Of a stretch of DNA of 64,000 nucleotides, positions 37,189 to 46,720 are shown piece after piece. A program made the position numbers and the translations under genes. Source of the DNA: Pseudomonas sp. RSB 5.4 (GTDB lineage Bacteria > Pseudomonadota > Gammaproteobacteria > Pseudomonadales > Pseudomonadaceae); assembly GCF_037126175.1 (NCBI RefSeq), contig NZ_CP146986.1, forward strand, positions 1,516,501 to 1,580,500, given 5' to 3'. Position 1 is the stretch's first letter, and each line of letters begins with the position of its first letter. The notes under the pieces are model-generated. The model worked only from the letters and a program-made list of their open reading frames with translations, did not search any database and had not been told where the DNA came from.

Positions 37189-37405
37189 AGCACGATGCAT
37201 GCCAGATTTCTCCGCACCGTGCCAAGCGCTTGATTTGAATGATTTAAGCGGAAAACAGCGATCAGCTCCTGCTGCGCCGAACTTGGGACGTGCTACCCAA
37301 TAGCTCATTGCGAGCCCCGGAAAGGTGCAGATTGGTAGCTGAGTAACACTCAGGTCAGCAGCACCCTTCCGGTACGTTTTTCAGCAAGTTTTTCAGCGAT
37401 CGCAT

Positions 37406-37714
37406 TCACTGCGTCACCACCACCTTGCCGATCATCTGCGGATGCAACACGCAAAAATACTCAAACTCCCCCGGTGTATTGAACACCCAGGAAAAGCTGT
37501 CATTGGTATCCAGCGCCCCTGAGCGAAACACCTTGTGGGTTTCCGCCACCGTATGCGGAATCTGATCGTCATTGACCCACGTCACCTTGGTACCGACGGC
37601 CACGGTCAGGTCCTTGGGGCCGAACATGAATTCCTTGATGTCGATCTTCACTTCCGTCGCCCACACCGGCATCGCCAGCAGCAGGCCCATCAGCGCCAAC
37701 AGTTGCCTTTTCAT
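37406..37714 (-). CDS. Periplasmic cupredoxin (plastocyanin-like)
   Basis: A 102-residue blue-copper protein with a signal peptide (cut after VWAT near residue 19). The type 1 copper ligands are visible: the first histidine in DDQIPHTV near residue 54 and the C-x-x-x-H-x-x-M cluster in YFCVLHPQM near 87-94. It is 14 bases after the metallophosphoesterase gene and should be cotranscribed from the ECF-type promoter. An electron-carrier or copper-related periplasmic role is likely. Confidence 0.92.
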   Translation of the reverse strand: MKRQLLALMGLLLAMPVWATEVKIDIKEFMFGPKDLTVAVGTKVTWVNDDQIPHTVAETHKVFRSGALDTNDSFSWVFNTPGEFEYFCVLHPQMIGKVVVTQ

Positions 37715-37728
37715 TTGCGTGTCCTCGG

Positions 37729-38697
37729 TTAAACCAGTGTTGAGTCAATCAGTGCCAGCGGGTGATCGCCCTGGGTCGCACGCACGTCGGTGATCCCCAG
37801 GTAATTGCGCAGTTGATCGGCCGCTACCGTCATCGGCCCCGGCGACGGTGCGGCACCCGGAGCCGGCTGTGGATAGGCAGTGCCACGGGCGGTGTGGAAG
37901 GTGATATTGCCTTCGACTTTCTGGATCACCTGATGGATGTGCCCGTTCAACACCGTCACCGAACCGTACTTGCGCAGCATCGCAATCGCCTGATCGCCGT
38001 CCTCGGTGCCCCAGCCCCACGGCTGATAAATGGTCCACAGCGGGATGTGGGTGAACACGACGATGGGGGTGCTGCTGCTGACAGCGCGCAAATCATCCGC
38101 CAGCCAGGCCAGTTGATCGGCGCCGAGGGTGGCTTCGTGACCGGCCTGGAAGTTGAAGACGTTGATCAGCCCGATGAAGTGCACGCCGTGATCATCGAAG
38201 CTGTACCAGCCGTTGCCTTTGGTGCCTTTGCCGTAGCGCTCCAGGTAAAGCTTGCCGCCGCCCTCGTCGAGGGTGTCGTGCTCACCGGGCACGTAATGCA
38301 CGGTGGATGGCAGGCCCTTGAGCAACTGCGCGGCGGTGTCGAATTCCTCAGGCTTGGACAGGTGCGTGATGTCGCCGGTGTGCAGAATCAGTGCGGGACG
38401 TTTGGGGAGCGCGATGACCTTGTCGATCGCCACTTGCAAGGTCTTCACCGGTTCCGGATTGGCTTCCTTATTGAAGCCGATGTGCGAGTCGCTGATCTGC
38501 ACGAAGTGAAAGGTGCTGGCCAGGGCCTTGGGCTCGCTGACGTTGCCCGCCTCGTCCAGCGCGAAGGCTTTGGGAACCCCGCCGCTCAAGGCCCAAATGA
38601 CCCCGGCCCCGGCCCACGCCGAGCATTTGAGCAGGGTGCGCCGGTCCGGGTTGAGCAAGCCGTCGGTGCGCAATGGGTGTTTTGCTTGAATGTCCAT
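37729..38697 (-). CDS. Tat-exported calcineurin-like metallophosphoesterase
   Basis: A 322-residue protein. The N-terminus carries a twin-arginine signal (DRRTLLK near residues 18-24 followed by a hydrophobic stretch), so it is exported folded. Metallophosphoesterase motifs in order: ISDSHIGF near 68, LHTGDITH near 104, VPGEHDTLD near 136, FTHIPLW near 214 and NGHIHQV near 249. The third motif is GEHD rather than GNHD, replacing a usual metal-ligand asparagine. It is divergent from an ECF sigma gene and shares an ECF-type promoter with it. Substrate unknown. Confidence 0.9.
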   Translation of the reverse strand: MDIQAKHPLRTDGLLNPDRRTLLKCSAWAGAGVIWALSGGVPKAFALDEAGNVSEPKALASTFHFVQISDSHIGFNKEANPEPVKTLQVAIDKVIALPKRPALILHTGDITHLSKPEEFDTAAQLLKGLPSTVHYVPGEHDTLDEGGGKLYLERYGKGTKGNGWYSFDDHGVHFIGLINVFNFQAGHEATLGADQLAWLADDLRAVSSSTPIVVFTHIPLWTIYQPWGWGTEDGDQAIAMLRKYGSVTVLNGHIHQVIQKVEGNITFHTARGTAYPQPAPGAAPSPGPMTVAADQLRNYLGITDVRATQGDHPLALIDSTLV

Positions 38698-38743
38698 CGG
38701 TATGTCCTCGCGGGCGGACTACAGTGAGGTAGCTGACACGAGG

Positions 38744-38771
38744 TAAACCTTGCGACGCGAGGGTTTATTCC
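38744..38771 (-). promoter_or_regulatory. ECF-type promoter of the metallophosphoesterase-cupredoxin operon
   Basis: On the minus strand GGAATAAA (38771-38764), 14 bases, then GGTTTA (38749-38744). Motifs and spacing match the promoter facing the sigma gene at 38797. Confidence 0.7.
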
Positions 38772-38796
38772 ACGTCGCAAAACAAATTGTTTTTCG

Positions 38797-38825
38797 GGAA
38801 TAAAACCCGGCGCAGCACGGTTATA
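38797..38825 (+). promoter_or_regulatory. ECF-type promoter of the sigma/anti-sigma operon
   Basis: GGAATAAA (38797-38804), 14 bases, GGTTATA (38819-38825), 26 bases before the ECF sigma start. It mirrors the divergent promoter, suggesting autoregulation. Confidence 0.7.
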
Positions 38826-38850
38826 GGGGTGTGACAGTGCGGAACCCACC

Positions 38851-39363
38851 ATGAAGCGATTTGAGGAACTGATTGCGCCGCATCTGGACGCGGCCTACAA
38901 CCTTGCGCGCTGGCTGACCGGCAACGACAGCGCCGCGCGCGACGTCGTGCAGGAAAGCGCCCTGCGCGCTTTCCGGTTTTTGCAGCGTTTCGCCGATGGC
39001 AACGCCAAGGCGTGGTTTCTGACCATTGTGCGCAACGAAAGCTACACCTGGCTCAAGGCGTCGGCCGGGCGCCATTGGGTTGCCCTCGATGACGAAAGCG
39101 CGGCTGGCGACTGCGCGTTGAGCCACAGTCAGACCCCGGAGCTGCTGGCGATTCACACTGAAAACGCCGCGCTGTTGCAACGAGCGCTATGCGCCCTGCC
39201 GCCGGTGTTTCGCGAGGTGATTGTGCTCAAGGAACTCGAAGACCTGCCCTACAAGGACATCGCCCTGGTGGTCGATATTCCCATCGGTACCGTCATGTCC
39301 AGGCTGGCCCGGGCGCGGGCCATGCTCAAGCTCGAATTACTGAAGTTGCACGACCATGAATGA
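38851..39363 (+). CDS. ECF-family RNA polymerase sigma factor
   Basis: A 170-residue sigma-70 family protein with sigma2 (YNLARWLTGNDSAARDVVQESALRAFRF, about residues 16-43) and sigma4 (ALCALPPVFREVIVLKELEDLPYKDIA and VDIPIGTVMSRLARAR, about 111-152). It overlaps the anti-sigma gene by eight bases. The twin GGAATAAA promoters suggest it transcribes itself and the divergent metallophosphoesterase-cupredoxin operon. The inducing signal is unknown; copper or oxidative stress is possible. Confidence 0.93.
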   Translation: MKRFEELIAPHLDAAYNLARWLTGNDSAARDVVQESALRAFRFLQRFADGNAKAWFLTIVRNESYTWLKASAGRHWVALDDESAAGDCALSHSQTPELLAIHTENAALLQRALCALPPVFREVIVLKELEDLPYKDIALVVDIPIGTVMSRLARARAMLKLELLKLHDHE

Positions 39364-40099
39364 ACTCGACTGCACGGTTTGCCAGACACAGCTGCACGGC
39401 TATCTGGATCAGGAGCTTGATCCGGCGACAGCTGCGCAGGTGGCAGCGCACTTGAGCGCCTGCGCCGAATGCGCGCGGCTGCATGATCAAGCGAAGTTGC
39501 TCAAGCTCGGCGTGAAGCGCCATGCGCCCTACTACCCCGCCCCCGCCTCATTGGCGGCCAGCGTGTTCGCCGCAGACAAACCTGCGCCGGGATTCATCCA
39601 GCGCTGGCAAAAATGGCTGGCCCCGGCCTTTTCCGCCGCAGCGCTGGCCCTGGCGATGGTGCTGTATATCGCCACTCCGGGCAGCGAGCAACCACTGATC
39701 GACGAGGCCGTTTCCAGTCACGTTCGTTCGTTGATGGGCGAGCATCTGAACGATGTGGTGTCGTCCGATCGCCACACCGTCAAGCCCTGGTTCACCGGCA
39801 AACTCGACTTCTCGCCTCCGGTGTTCGACTACACGGCGCAAGGCTTTCCTCTGCTCGGCGGGCGTCTGGATTACCTGCAACACCAGACCACCGCCGCCCT
39901 GAGCTACGGGCATGCCAAGCACATCATCAACGTGTTCATCCTGCCCACGACTGAGGCTGACACGGCAACGCAGAGCCGGACGGTTCGCGGCTTTAATGTG
40001 GTGTCATGGCAGGCCGGTCACATGCGCTTCGTCTTGGTTTCCGATGTAGAGAAAGCTGAGCTGGAGGCACTGGGACAGTTGCTCAGGAATGGCTCCTGA
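39356..40099 (+). CDS. Zinc-finger anti-sigma factor
   Basis: A 247-residue membrane anti-sigma factor. The N-terminal zinc-binding anti-sigma domain shows AAHLSACAEC (the H-x3-C-x2-C motif near residues 31-38) and an earlier cysteine in CTVCQTQLHGYLDQEL. One membrane segment spans about residues 90-108, followed by a periplasmic sensor part of about 135 residues containing FDYTAQGFPLLGGRLDYL near 159-176. It overlaps the ECF sigma gene, the usual sign of a cognate pair. Confidence 0.9.
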   Translation: MNELDCTVCQTQLHGYLDQELDPATAAQVAAHLSACAECARLHDQAKLLKLGVKRHAPYYPAPASLAASVFAADKPAPGFIQRWQKWLAPAFSAAALALAMVLYIATPGSEQPLIDEAVSSHVRSLMGEHLNDVVSSDRHTVKPWFTGKLDFSPPVFDYTAQGFPLLGGRLDYLQHQTTAALSYGHAKHIINVFILPTTEADTATQSRTVRGFNVVSWQAGHMRFVLVSDVEKAELEALGQLLRNGS

Positions 40100-40247
40100 T
40101 CCGGGCGGCGTGCTGAATCAACACCACGTTTCAGAGCGCTTCACAGGTCTGCCAATAGGAACAGGCAATCCTCCCAGACAAACCGGCATACCCCTCTCGC
40201 CCCAGGCTGCCTAACATGGCCTCTCCACTTATCCGTCGGAGATTGCC

Positions 40248-41081
40248 ATGCACAGCAGCAAAACCCTGTTTATCACCGGTGTCAGCAGCGGCTTCGGCAG
40301 CGCCCTCGCGCAAGAAGCGCTCAGCGCCGGTCACCGAGTGATCGGTACCGTGCGCAATGACGCCGATCTGAAGTCGTTCGAGGCCCTGTCCGCGGATCGG
40401 GCACACGGGGTGTTGCTCGACGTCACCGATTTCGAACGCATCGACGGGGTGATCGCCGACGTCGAAGCCACACTGGGTCCGGTCGATGTACTGGTGAACA
40501 ACGCCGGTTACGGACATGAGGGCATTTTCGAGGAGTCACCGCTGGCGGAGATGCGGCGTCAGTTCGACGTCAACGTGTTCGGAGCGGCGGCGATGATCAA
40601 GGCGTTCGTGCCGTATTTTCGGCAGCGGCGAGCCGGGCACATTCTGAATATCACCTCGATGGGTGGCACCATCACCATGCCCGGCATTGCCTATTACTGT
40701 TCGAGCAAGTTTGCCCTCGAAGGGCTCTCCGATACGCTGAGCAAGGAATTGCAACCGTTCAACATCTTTGTCACGGCGGTAGCCCCCGGTTCGTTTCGCA
40801 CCGATTGGGCCGGTCGTTCGATGCAGCGCACGGCGCGTAGCATTGCCGACTACGACGCCAGTTTCGACCCGGTGCGCAAGGCCCGCGAAGAGAAAAGCGG
40901 CAAGCAGTTGGGCGATCCGCGCAAGGCTGCGCAGGCCATGCTGCAACTGATCGCCAGCGCCGCGCCGCCCGCGCACTTGCTATTGGGCAGCGATGCGCTG
41001 AATCTGGTGCGCGACAAACTGCAACGCAGCCTCAGCGAAATCGAGCAATGGGAAACCCTGACCCGCTCGACCGATGGCTGA
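40248..41081 (+). CDS. Short-chain dehydrogenase/reductase
   Basis: A 277-residue classical SDR. The cofactor-binding motif TGVSSGFG is at about residues 10-17, NNAGYG near 84-89, the catalytic serine in ITSMGG near 138 and the YxxxK pair in YYCSSKFALEG near 151-161. A cytoplasmic NAD(P)-dependent oxidoreductase of unknown substrate. The downstream AraC regulator follows by 18 bases on the same strand, an arrangement common for locally controlled SDR genes. Confidence 0.9.
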   Translation: MHSSKTLFITGVSSGFGSALAQEALSAGHRVIGTVRNDADLKSFEALSADRAHGVLLDVTDFERIDGVIADVEATLGPVDVLVNNAGYGHEGIFEESPLAEMRRQFDVNVFGAAAMIKAFVPYFRQRRAGHILNITSMGGTITMPGIAYYCSSKFALEGLSDTLSKELQPFNIFVTAVAPGSFRTDWAGRSMQRTARSIADYDASFDPVRKAREEKSGKQLGDPRKAAQAMLQLIASAAPPAHLLLGSDALNLVRDKLQRSLSEIEQWETLTRSTDG

Positions 41082-41099
41082 GTCCCGGCACAGAGATCA

Positions 41100-42044
41100 A
41101 TGCCCATGAGTCCATCCGATCCGTACACCGCGCGCATGGTGCAGTTGCTCGAACAGCTCGCGCCGCTGGAGGGCTACAACCTCAGTGCGCGGGAGGACGT
41201 GCGTTTTCTGCGCTCGAATCGGCCGCTGAGCAACACTCCGGTGCTGTATGACCCGGGCATCGTGATTCTCTGTCAGGGGCGCAAGCGCGGCTATCTGGGC
41301 GATGACGTCTACGTCTATGACGCCCAGCATTATCTGGTGGTGTCGGTGCCGGTGCCGTTCACCATGGAAACCGAGGCCAGTGCGGCTGAACCGATGCTGG
41401 CGGTGTATATGCGCCTCGACCTGCAATTGGCCAGCGAGTTGATGCTGCAGGTCGACGAGGTGTTCGGGCCGAGCGACGCTGCGCCCAAGGGCATGTACGC
41501 CTCGCCGATGGATGATCCATTGCGCGCCTCGACCCTGCGTTTTCTCGAAGCGATGAGCGATCCGGGCGACGCGCAGATCCTCGGGCCGGCGCTGGTTCGG
41601 GAGATCTACTACCGGATCCTGACCGGTGCCCAAGGCGGTTCGATGCGTGCGGCACTCCAGCAGCAAGGGCATTTCGGCAAGGTCAGCCGGGCGATCCGGC
41701 GGATTCACAGCAGCTATGAGCAACGTCTGGATGTCGAGTCCCTCGCCGAGGAAGCGGGGATGAGCGTACCGAGCTTTCATGTGCATTTTCGCAATGTCAC
41801 CGACTCATCGCCGATGCAATACCTCAAGGCCACGCGTCTGCATCAGGCGCGCTTGCTGATGCTGCGTGGCGCCATGCCCGCCGCGACCGCCGCGTTCAAC
41901 GTCGGTTATGAAAGCGCCTCGCAGTTCAGCCGCGAGTTCAAGCGATTCTTCGGACGCACACCGCTGGCCGAGATCGCGTGGATGAAAGCCACGTATGCCC
42001 TGCCCCAGTCCACCACGCCCTCCCTGTATGTGTCTTCGCACTGA
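41100..42044 (+). CDS. AraC-family transcriptional regulator (AraC_N type)
   Basis: A 314-residue regulator. The N-terminal cupin-like AraC_N domain spans about residues 20-180 (VLYDPGIVILCQGRKRGYLG near 47-66) and the C-terminal double helix-turn-helix occupies about 205-300 (LDVESLAEEAGMSVPSFHVHFRNVT and AAFNVGYESASQFSREFKRFFGRTP). It resembles E. coli YqhC, an activator of aldehyde reductase genes. It probably controls the SDR gene directly upstream. ATG 41106 is an alternative start. Confidence 0.9.
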   Translation: MPMSPSDPYTARMVQLLEQLAPLEGYNLSAREDVRFLRSNRPLSNTPVLYDPGIVILCQGRKRGYLGDDVYVYDAQHYLVVSVPVPFTMETEASAAEPMLAVYMRLDLQLASELMLQVDEVFGPSDAAPKGMYASPMDDPLRASTLRFLEAMSDPGDAQILGPALVREIYYRILTGAQGGSMRAALQQQGHFGKVSRAIRRIHSSYEQRLDVESLAEEAGMSVPSFHVHFRNVTDSSPMQYLKATRLHQARLLMLRGAMPAATAAFNVGYESASQFSREFKRFFGRTPLAEIAWMKATYALPQSTTPSLYVSSH

Positions 42045-42212
42045 GCACCCATCGCTGACGGCCATCGCACGCCCGCCGCAGTCTCAAGGCAAAATCCCCG
42101 CGCATTCACTACGCTTGAGAAATCCGCCTCGGTGCAAGCCCGGCAAACACATTGAACATTGCACGCAGGCCGCTGTTCCAGATGATTCAGACAGAGAGTC
42201 AAGGACGAGCAT

Positions 42213-44834
42213 ATGGATGTCTTCGCTCCCGCTGCGCCTGTTCCGCCTCAGCAAAGCACAATCACCCGGCGGCTGGCGTTTGCGGTCGGTGCGCTGTTTA
42301 TCGTTGGGGTGATTGCCGCCATTGGCACCTTGCTCGGCATTGCCGCTCGCCTGGATCGCGAGGATGTCGAGCAAACCCGGTTCTATACGGCCCGTGCGCT
42401 GGAAAATCGCATCGCCGCCTCCAAAAGCTACATCACCAGCTACGCCGACTGGACCACGGCTTACGAGCACTTGCACACCGACGTCGATACCGACTGGGCC
42501 TACACCCAGCAGAACATCGGCAAGACCCTGTTCACCAGCGACGGCTATGACGGTGTGTTTGTGCTGGATCGGGGCCGCACGAAGTACGCCGTCGTGCAGG
42601 GACAACTCGACGACGTGGACATCAGCGCCCTGCTCAAGGTCCCTGCCGCGTCACTGATCGATCAAGTGCAAAACCAGACCGATCTGACGGTGCCGATCAG
42701 TACCTACTCGCTGTTCGACGGCTCGCCGGCACTGGTCACGGCCGCGGCGATCCTGCCCAACGACGAGCGGCCGTTGGGCGATCCGAAACAGACCTCGGTG
42801 CTGGTATTTGTCGACAAGCTGACGCCGACCAAACTGCAGGCGATCGGTACTGCCTACGGCCTGCAAAACCTGAAACTTGCACCGAATGACACACTCGCCG
42901 AGGAGCAGCCTCGGGTGCCGCTGGACAGCACCGGTTACAACCTCAGCGCGGACCTTGAACGCCCGGGCCGGCAACTGCTGTGGTCGCTGCTGCCAACGCT
43001 CGGCGCGGTGCTGGCGGTGCTGATGCTGTTGACCGCGTATTTCTTGCGTCACGCCTTGCGCTCTTCGACCTACGTCGACCATAGCTTCAGCACGCTGCAG
43101 GCCTCGAATCAGGCGCTGGAAGCGGCCAACCATGCGCTAGAAGCCAGTGAAGAGCGGTTTCGCGCGGTCGCCGAAGCGGCGTCGGACTGGATCTGGGAAG
43201 TCGACAACCAGCTGCGTCTGACCTATCTCTCGGCGCGCTTCAGCGAAGTGACGGGTTACCCGCAAACCCAGTGGATCGGCCAGAGCATCGGGCAATTGGT
43301 GTCATGCGATACCACGCCGCTGGAGCTGTGGCTGAAGAAACTTAGCGAAAACAGCAATGCCAGCGACCTGCGTTGCACCTACCGTGATCATGCCGGGCAG
43401 CAACGCCACTGCCGGTTGTCGGCACGCCCGATCCTCGACAAGCACACTGTGAGCGGCTATCGCGGCACGGCCAGCGACATCACTGACGAAGTTGCCGCCC
43501 ATGCGCAGATCCAGCACCTGTCGATGCACGACGCCCTCACCGGCCTGCCCAATCGCAACCAGTTGGCGCGTTATCTGGATGATGCACTGCAACTCAAGGA
43601 GCACGCGCCAGCGCTGTCGCTGCTGGTGATCGATCTGGACAACTTCAAGCCGATCAACGACTCACTCGGGCATCCGGCCGGCGATGCCGTATTGCAGGAA
43701 GTCGCCAGCTGCCTGCGCGAGTGCACCCGCGAGCACGACATCGTCGCGCGCCTGGGCGGCGACGAATTCGTCGTGGTGCTCAATGGCATGGACAGCCGTC
43801 AGGAAGTCGAGCGGTTTTGCACGCGGCTGCTCGACAGCCTGCACCAGCCGCTGATCTTCGAACATCATCCGCTGCACGTGGGTGCAAGCATCGGCATTGC
43901 CCTGAGCCGGCGTCAGGGCTTCGTGCCCAGCGAGCTGATTCGCTGCGCGGACATCGCGCTGTATCAGGCCAAGTCCGAGGGCAAAAACACCTGGTGCTAT
44001 TTCGAAGCACACATGAGCGACCAGATCCAGACACGCCGGCAGATGGAAAGTGATTTGCGCGGTGCGTTGAAGAACGACGAATTCGTCCTGCATTACCAGC
44101 CACGCTATACGGTCGACGGCAAGCACATCGTCTCGGTCGAAGCCCTGGTGCGCTGGCAGCATCCGACCAAGGGCCTGCTCGGGCCGGACCTGTTCATCAG
44201 CCTTGCGGAGCAGACCGACCTGATCGTGCCGTTGGGGCGCTGGGTACTGCGCGAAGCCTGTGAAACCGCCCTCACCTGGCCGGCGGACATCCTGTTGTCA
44301 GTCAATCTGTCGCCGGCGCAGTTCGCCCTCAGCGATGTCGTCGAAGACGTGCGCGAAGTGCTGGTGCAGACGCGTTTCCCGGCCAGTCGCCTGGAATTGG
44401 AAATCACCGAAAACGTCATGCTGGTCGACACCGACGGCGCGCTGGCGACGATGAATGCGCTCAAGCAACTCGGCGTGCGCCTGAACATGGATGACTTCGG
44501 TACCGGCTACTCGTCCCTCGGTTACCTGCGCGCCTACCCGTTCGACGGGATCAAGATCGACAAGCGCTTCATCGCCTCGATCAGCAACGGCGCCAACGAT
44601 CGCGCCGTGGTTCAGGCGATCATTGGTCTGGGCAAAGCCATGGGCCTGACCGTGACCGCCGAAGGTGTCGAGACTGAGGAACAACTGGAGATTCTCGGCA
44701 AGGATCAATGCAACGAGGTGCAGGGCTACTTCATGAGTCGGCCGATCGACAAGACCGCGTTTGCACAGTTGTTGAAAAGCGTCAGGACCGAGCCGGCCGA
44801 TCATCCGTCACCCAAGAAAGGACGCGTCATTTAG
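42213..44834 (+). CDS. CHASE4-PAS-GGDEF-EAL cyclic-di-GMP protein
   Basis: An 873-residue inner-membrane signalling protein. A first helix (about residues 22-48), a periplasmic CHASE4-type sensor (about 50-250), a second helix (about 255-275), a PAS domain (about 310-425), then GGDEF and EAL domains. The diguanylate cyclase site reads RLGGDEF near residue 515, with an intact inhibitory site REHD five residues before it. The phosphodiesterase part has EALVRW near 643 and DDFGTGYSSL near 758. Both active sites look complete, so it may be bifunctional. It stands alone with its own promoter region. Confidence 0.93.
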   Translation: MDVFAPAAPVPPQQSTITRRLAFAVGALFIVGVIAAIGTLLGIAARLDREDVEQTRFYTARALENRIAASKSYITSYADWTTAYEHLHTDVDTDWAYTQQNIGKTLFTSDGYDGVFVLDRGRTKYAVVQGQLDDVDISALLKVPAASLIDQVQNQTDLTVPISTYSLFDGSPALVTAAAILPNDERPLGDPKQTSVLVFVDKLTPTKLQAIGTAYGLQNLKLAPNDTLAEEQPRVPLDSTGYNLSADLERPGRQLLWSLLPTLGAVLAVLMLLTAYFLRHALRSSTYVDHSFSTLQASNQALEAANHALEASEERFRAVAEAASDWIWEVDNQLRLTYLSARFSEVTGYPQTQWIGQSIGQLVSCDTTPLELWLKKLSENSNASDLRCTYRDHAGQQRHCRLSARPILDKHTVSGYRGTASDITDEVAAHAQIQHLSMHDALTGLPNRNQLARYLDDALQLKEHAPALSLLVIDLDNFKPINDSLGHPAGDAVLQEVASCLRECTREHDIVARLGGDEFVVVLNGMDSRQEVERFCTRLLDSLHQPLIFEHHPLHVGASIGIALSRRQGFVPSELIRCADIALYQAKSEGKNTWCYFEAHMSDQIQTRRQMESDLRGALKNDEFVLHYQPRYTVDGKHIVSVEALVRWQHPTKGLLGPDLFISLAEQTDLIVPLGRWVLREACETALTWPADILLSVNLSPAQFALSDVVEDVREVLVQTRFPASRLELEITENVMLVDTDGALATMNALKQLGVRLNMDDFGTGYSSLGYLRAYPFDGIKIDKRFIASISNGANDRAVVQAIIGLGKAMGLTVTAEGVETEEQLEILGKDQCNEVQGYFMSRPIDKTAFAQLLKSVRTEPADHPSPKKGRVI

Positions 44835-45084
44835 CCGGCCTTACATCACTGTGAATATTCAATCATTGAAATGCACAAAGCCCGTTTCGACACGCTTCGT
44901 TAATGCGGCTTTGCTGTTGACTTTAATCGGTTCTGTTCAGGGTGTGTTTAGGGCCGTCATGCTTGAATAGTCCTGGTTGCGGGCTAGGCTCGAAGTTAAT
45001 CTCGCGCCACACACAAGTTCAATGCAGGCGTCACCGGACTGTCAGGATGGCGGTCAAAAGAACAACTTCACTAAAGGGTTAACG

Positions 45085-46494
45085 ATGGATCGATATGATG
45101 CCCCGCTGGTTGTAGAGCGCACTTCGCGGGCTGGAATGTTGACGGGACTGATTACGAAAAATCCCTGCCTGAGCATTTTTTTCATGACACTGGCCGTGTT
45201 CATGGCATTGCAGTACAAACCCGCTGTCCTCAACTACACAACACGCTTTGTCGACTTTGCCGAGTACATGTTGCAGCACGGTGTCACGCTGTTCCCGATT
45301 GCCGACGACCTCAAGCCTTATCCCGACTACACGGTCCTCAATACGTTGTTGGTCTATCTGGTTTCCTTGCCGTTCGGCCGGGTGTCCGTTCTTTCCATGG
45401 GTTTTCCGTCCTGCGTGGCCGCGTCGCTGATGCTGGTATTCATTTATCGGCTGGGGGCGCTGCACAGCAAAAAATGGGGTGCGTACGGCGTTCTTTTCAG
45501 CCTGCTGACCTGGGCCTTTCTTGACGGCGTCAACTCGCTGGCACTGGATATCTATCCGGCGTTGTTAACGGTGATGTGCTTCTATTTTGCCTATTCGGCG
45601 GAAATGAAAAAGGACCCGCGGCGCCTGGTGTTTCTGTACCTCGGCCTGGCGCTGGGATTCGCGTTTCGCGGGCCTATTGGCTTGATCGGACCTGCGAGTG
45701 TCATTGGCGCTTATTACTTGCTGAGCCGGCAGTGGCGCCTGTTGCTGCTGTTTTCATTGCTCTCGGGCGTGATTCTGGCGGTGGGGGTTGTGTTGCTGGG
45801 ATGGGCGGCCTACTTGCAAGGGGGGCAAGCGTTCCTCGAGGAAGTGCTGAACATGCAAGGCATCGGACGCTTCGGTTCCGACCACGCGCCACGCTATTAC
45901 TTCTACTTCTCCGCAGGCCTGCTGACCTACGGCATCACGGTGTTTTACGCCATCAACGTGATTCTCAGGAAGTACAAACTGTTCTTTCGCCCAACCCGCG
46001 ATAAAGACATCGACCTGCTGCTCTATCTGAGCGGATGGCTGTTGGTGCTGCTGGTGCTGTTCACTGTTCCCAGTTCCAAGAAAGCGCGCTACATCCTGGC
46101 AATCACCCCGGCCATTTCGCTGCTGGCCGCCTACCTCTTCGTCAGCAAGGAAGCCGTCTTCGTACGCGCCAGAAACGGCCTGCTGAACTTCTGCCTGAAG
46201 TTGCCCATGCTGGGGTTGGGGATGCTGGTGGCGGTGCTGGTTTACAACAACTTCGCCAATGTCCCGTTACAGCCCAACTACCTCGGCGCAGGCCTGGGGC
46301 TGTCCGCGTTGTTGAGCTTCTATCACGTTAAACAGGAGTACTTCGTCGAACATCCCCATCGCGAGTTCTTGACGCTTTCGTTTGGGGTAGCGGCATTTCT
46401 GATACTGGATATGTTTTTCTTCAACCCAATCACCTACCACTTGGAACTCATGATCGAACCCACGCCGAAGTTTCTGCCGTATTGGTTTTGGTGA
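45085..46494 (+). CDS. ArnT/GT39-like membrane glycosyltransferase
   Basis: A 469-residue protein with about ten to twelve hydrophobic segments. The first periplasmic loop after the N-terminal helix resembles the PMT_2/ArnT family, with FVDFAEYMLQHG near 55 and PDYTVLNTLLVYLVSLPFGR near 78-97. FRGPIGLIGPASVIGAYYL near 196 and SSKKARYILAITPAISLL near 330 also fit. Family members move a sugar from a lipid carrier to lipid A, protein or polysaccharide on the periplasmic side. ATG 45085 follows TAAAGGGT; the long upstream extension of the frame is not used. No neighbouring glycan genes, so the acceptor is unknown. Confidence 0.8.
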   Translation: MDRYDAPLVVERTSRAGMLTGLITKNPCLSIFFMTLAVFMALQYKPAVLNYTTRFVDFAEYMLQHGVTLFPIADDLKPYPDYTVLNTLLVYLVSLPFGRVSVLSMGFPSCVAASLMLVFIYRLGALHSKKWGAYGVLFSLLTWAFLDGVNSLALDIYPALLTVMCFYFAYSAEMKKDPRRLVFLYLGLALGFAFRGPIGLIGPASVIGAYYLLSRQWRLLLLFSLLSGVILAVGVVLLGWAAYLQGGQAFLEEVLNMQGIGRFGSDHAPRYYFYFSAGLLTYGITVFYAINVILRKYKLFFRPTRDKDIDLLLYLSGWLLVLLVLFTVPSSKKARYILAITPAISLLAAYLFVSKEAVFVRARNGLLNFCLKLPMLGLGMLVAVLVYNNFANVPLQPNYLGAGLGLSALLSFYHVKQEYFVEHPHREFLTLSFGVAAFLILDMFFFNPITYHLELMIEPTPKFLPYWFW

Positions 46495-46659
46495 AGCCTC
46501 TTCCTGATTCATGAGTCAGCGACACGACTGTCCAGTATCCATATGTTGGTATCTGACAGGGTCATGACGCAATCTGGCTACGGAATCGTCGGAAATGTTC
46601 GTCGGTTCAGGGCACGCCATTGCCGCAGCAGGGCCGGCACAAAAGCAGTCGTTTGCAGC

Positions 46660-46702
46660 AGTAAAAAAATAAAGGTGGCGCCCGCTTTCGCGAGCGGCAC
46701 CT
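46660..46702 (-). terminator. Intrinsic terminator of a lost minus-strand gene
   Basis: On the minus strand a GC-rich stem GGTGCCGCTCGC/GCGGGCGCCACC with a GAAA loop is followed by a T-rich run. It sits just after the stop codon of a gene tail at 46721. Confidence 0.75.
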
Positions 46703-46720
46703 TCATCCACTGCCCGCTAA

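Noticed and set aside
44835..45084. A promoter with TTGACT near 44915 for the glycosyltransferase gene
   Set aside because: No acceptable -10 element at 16-18 bases; the gap shows nothing else I can support.
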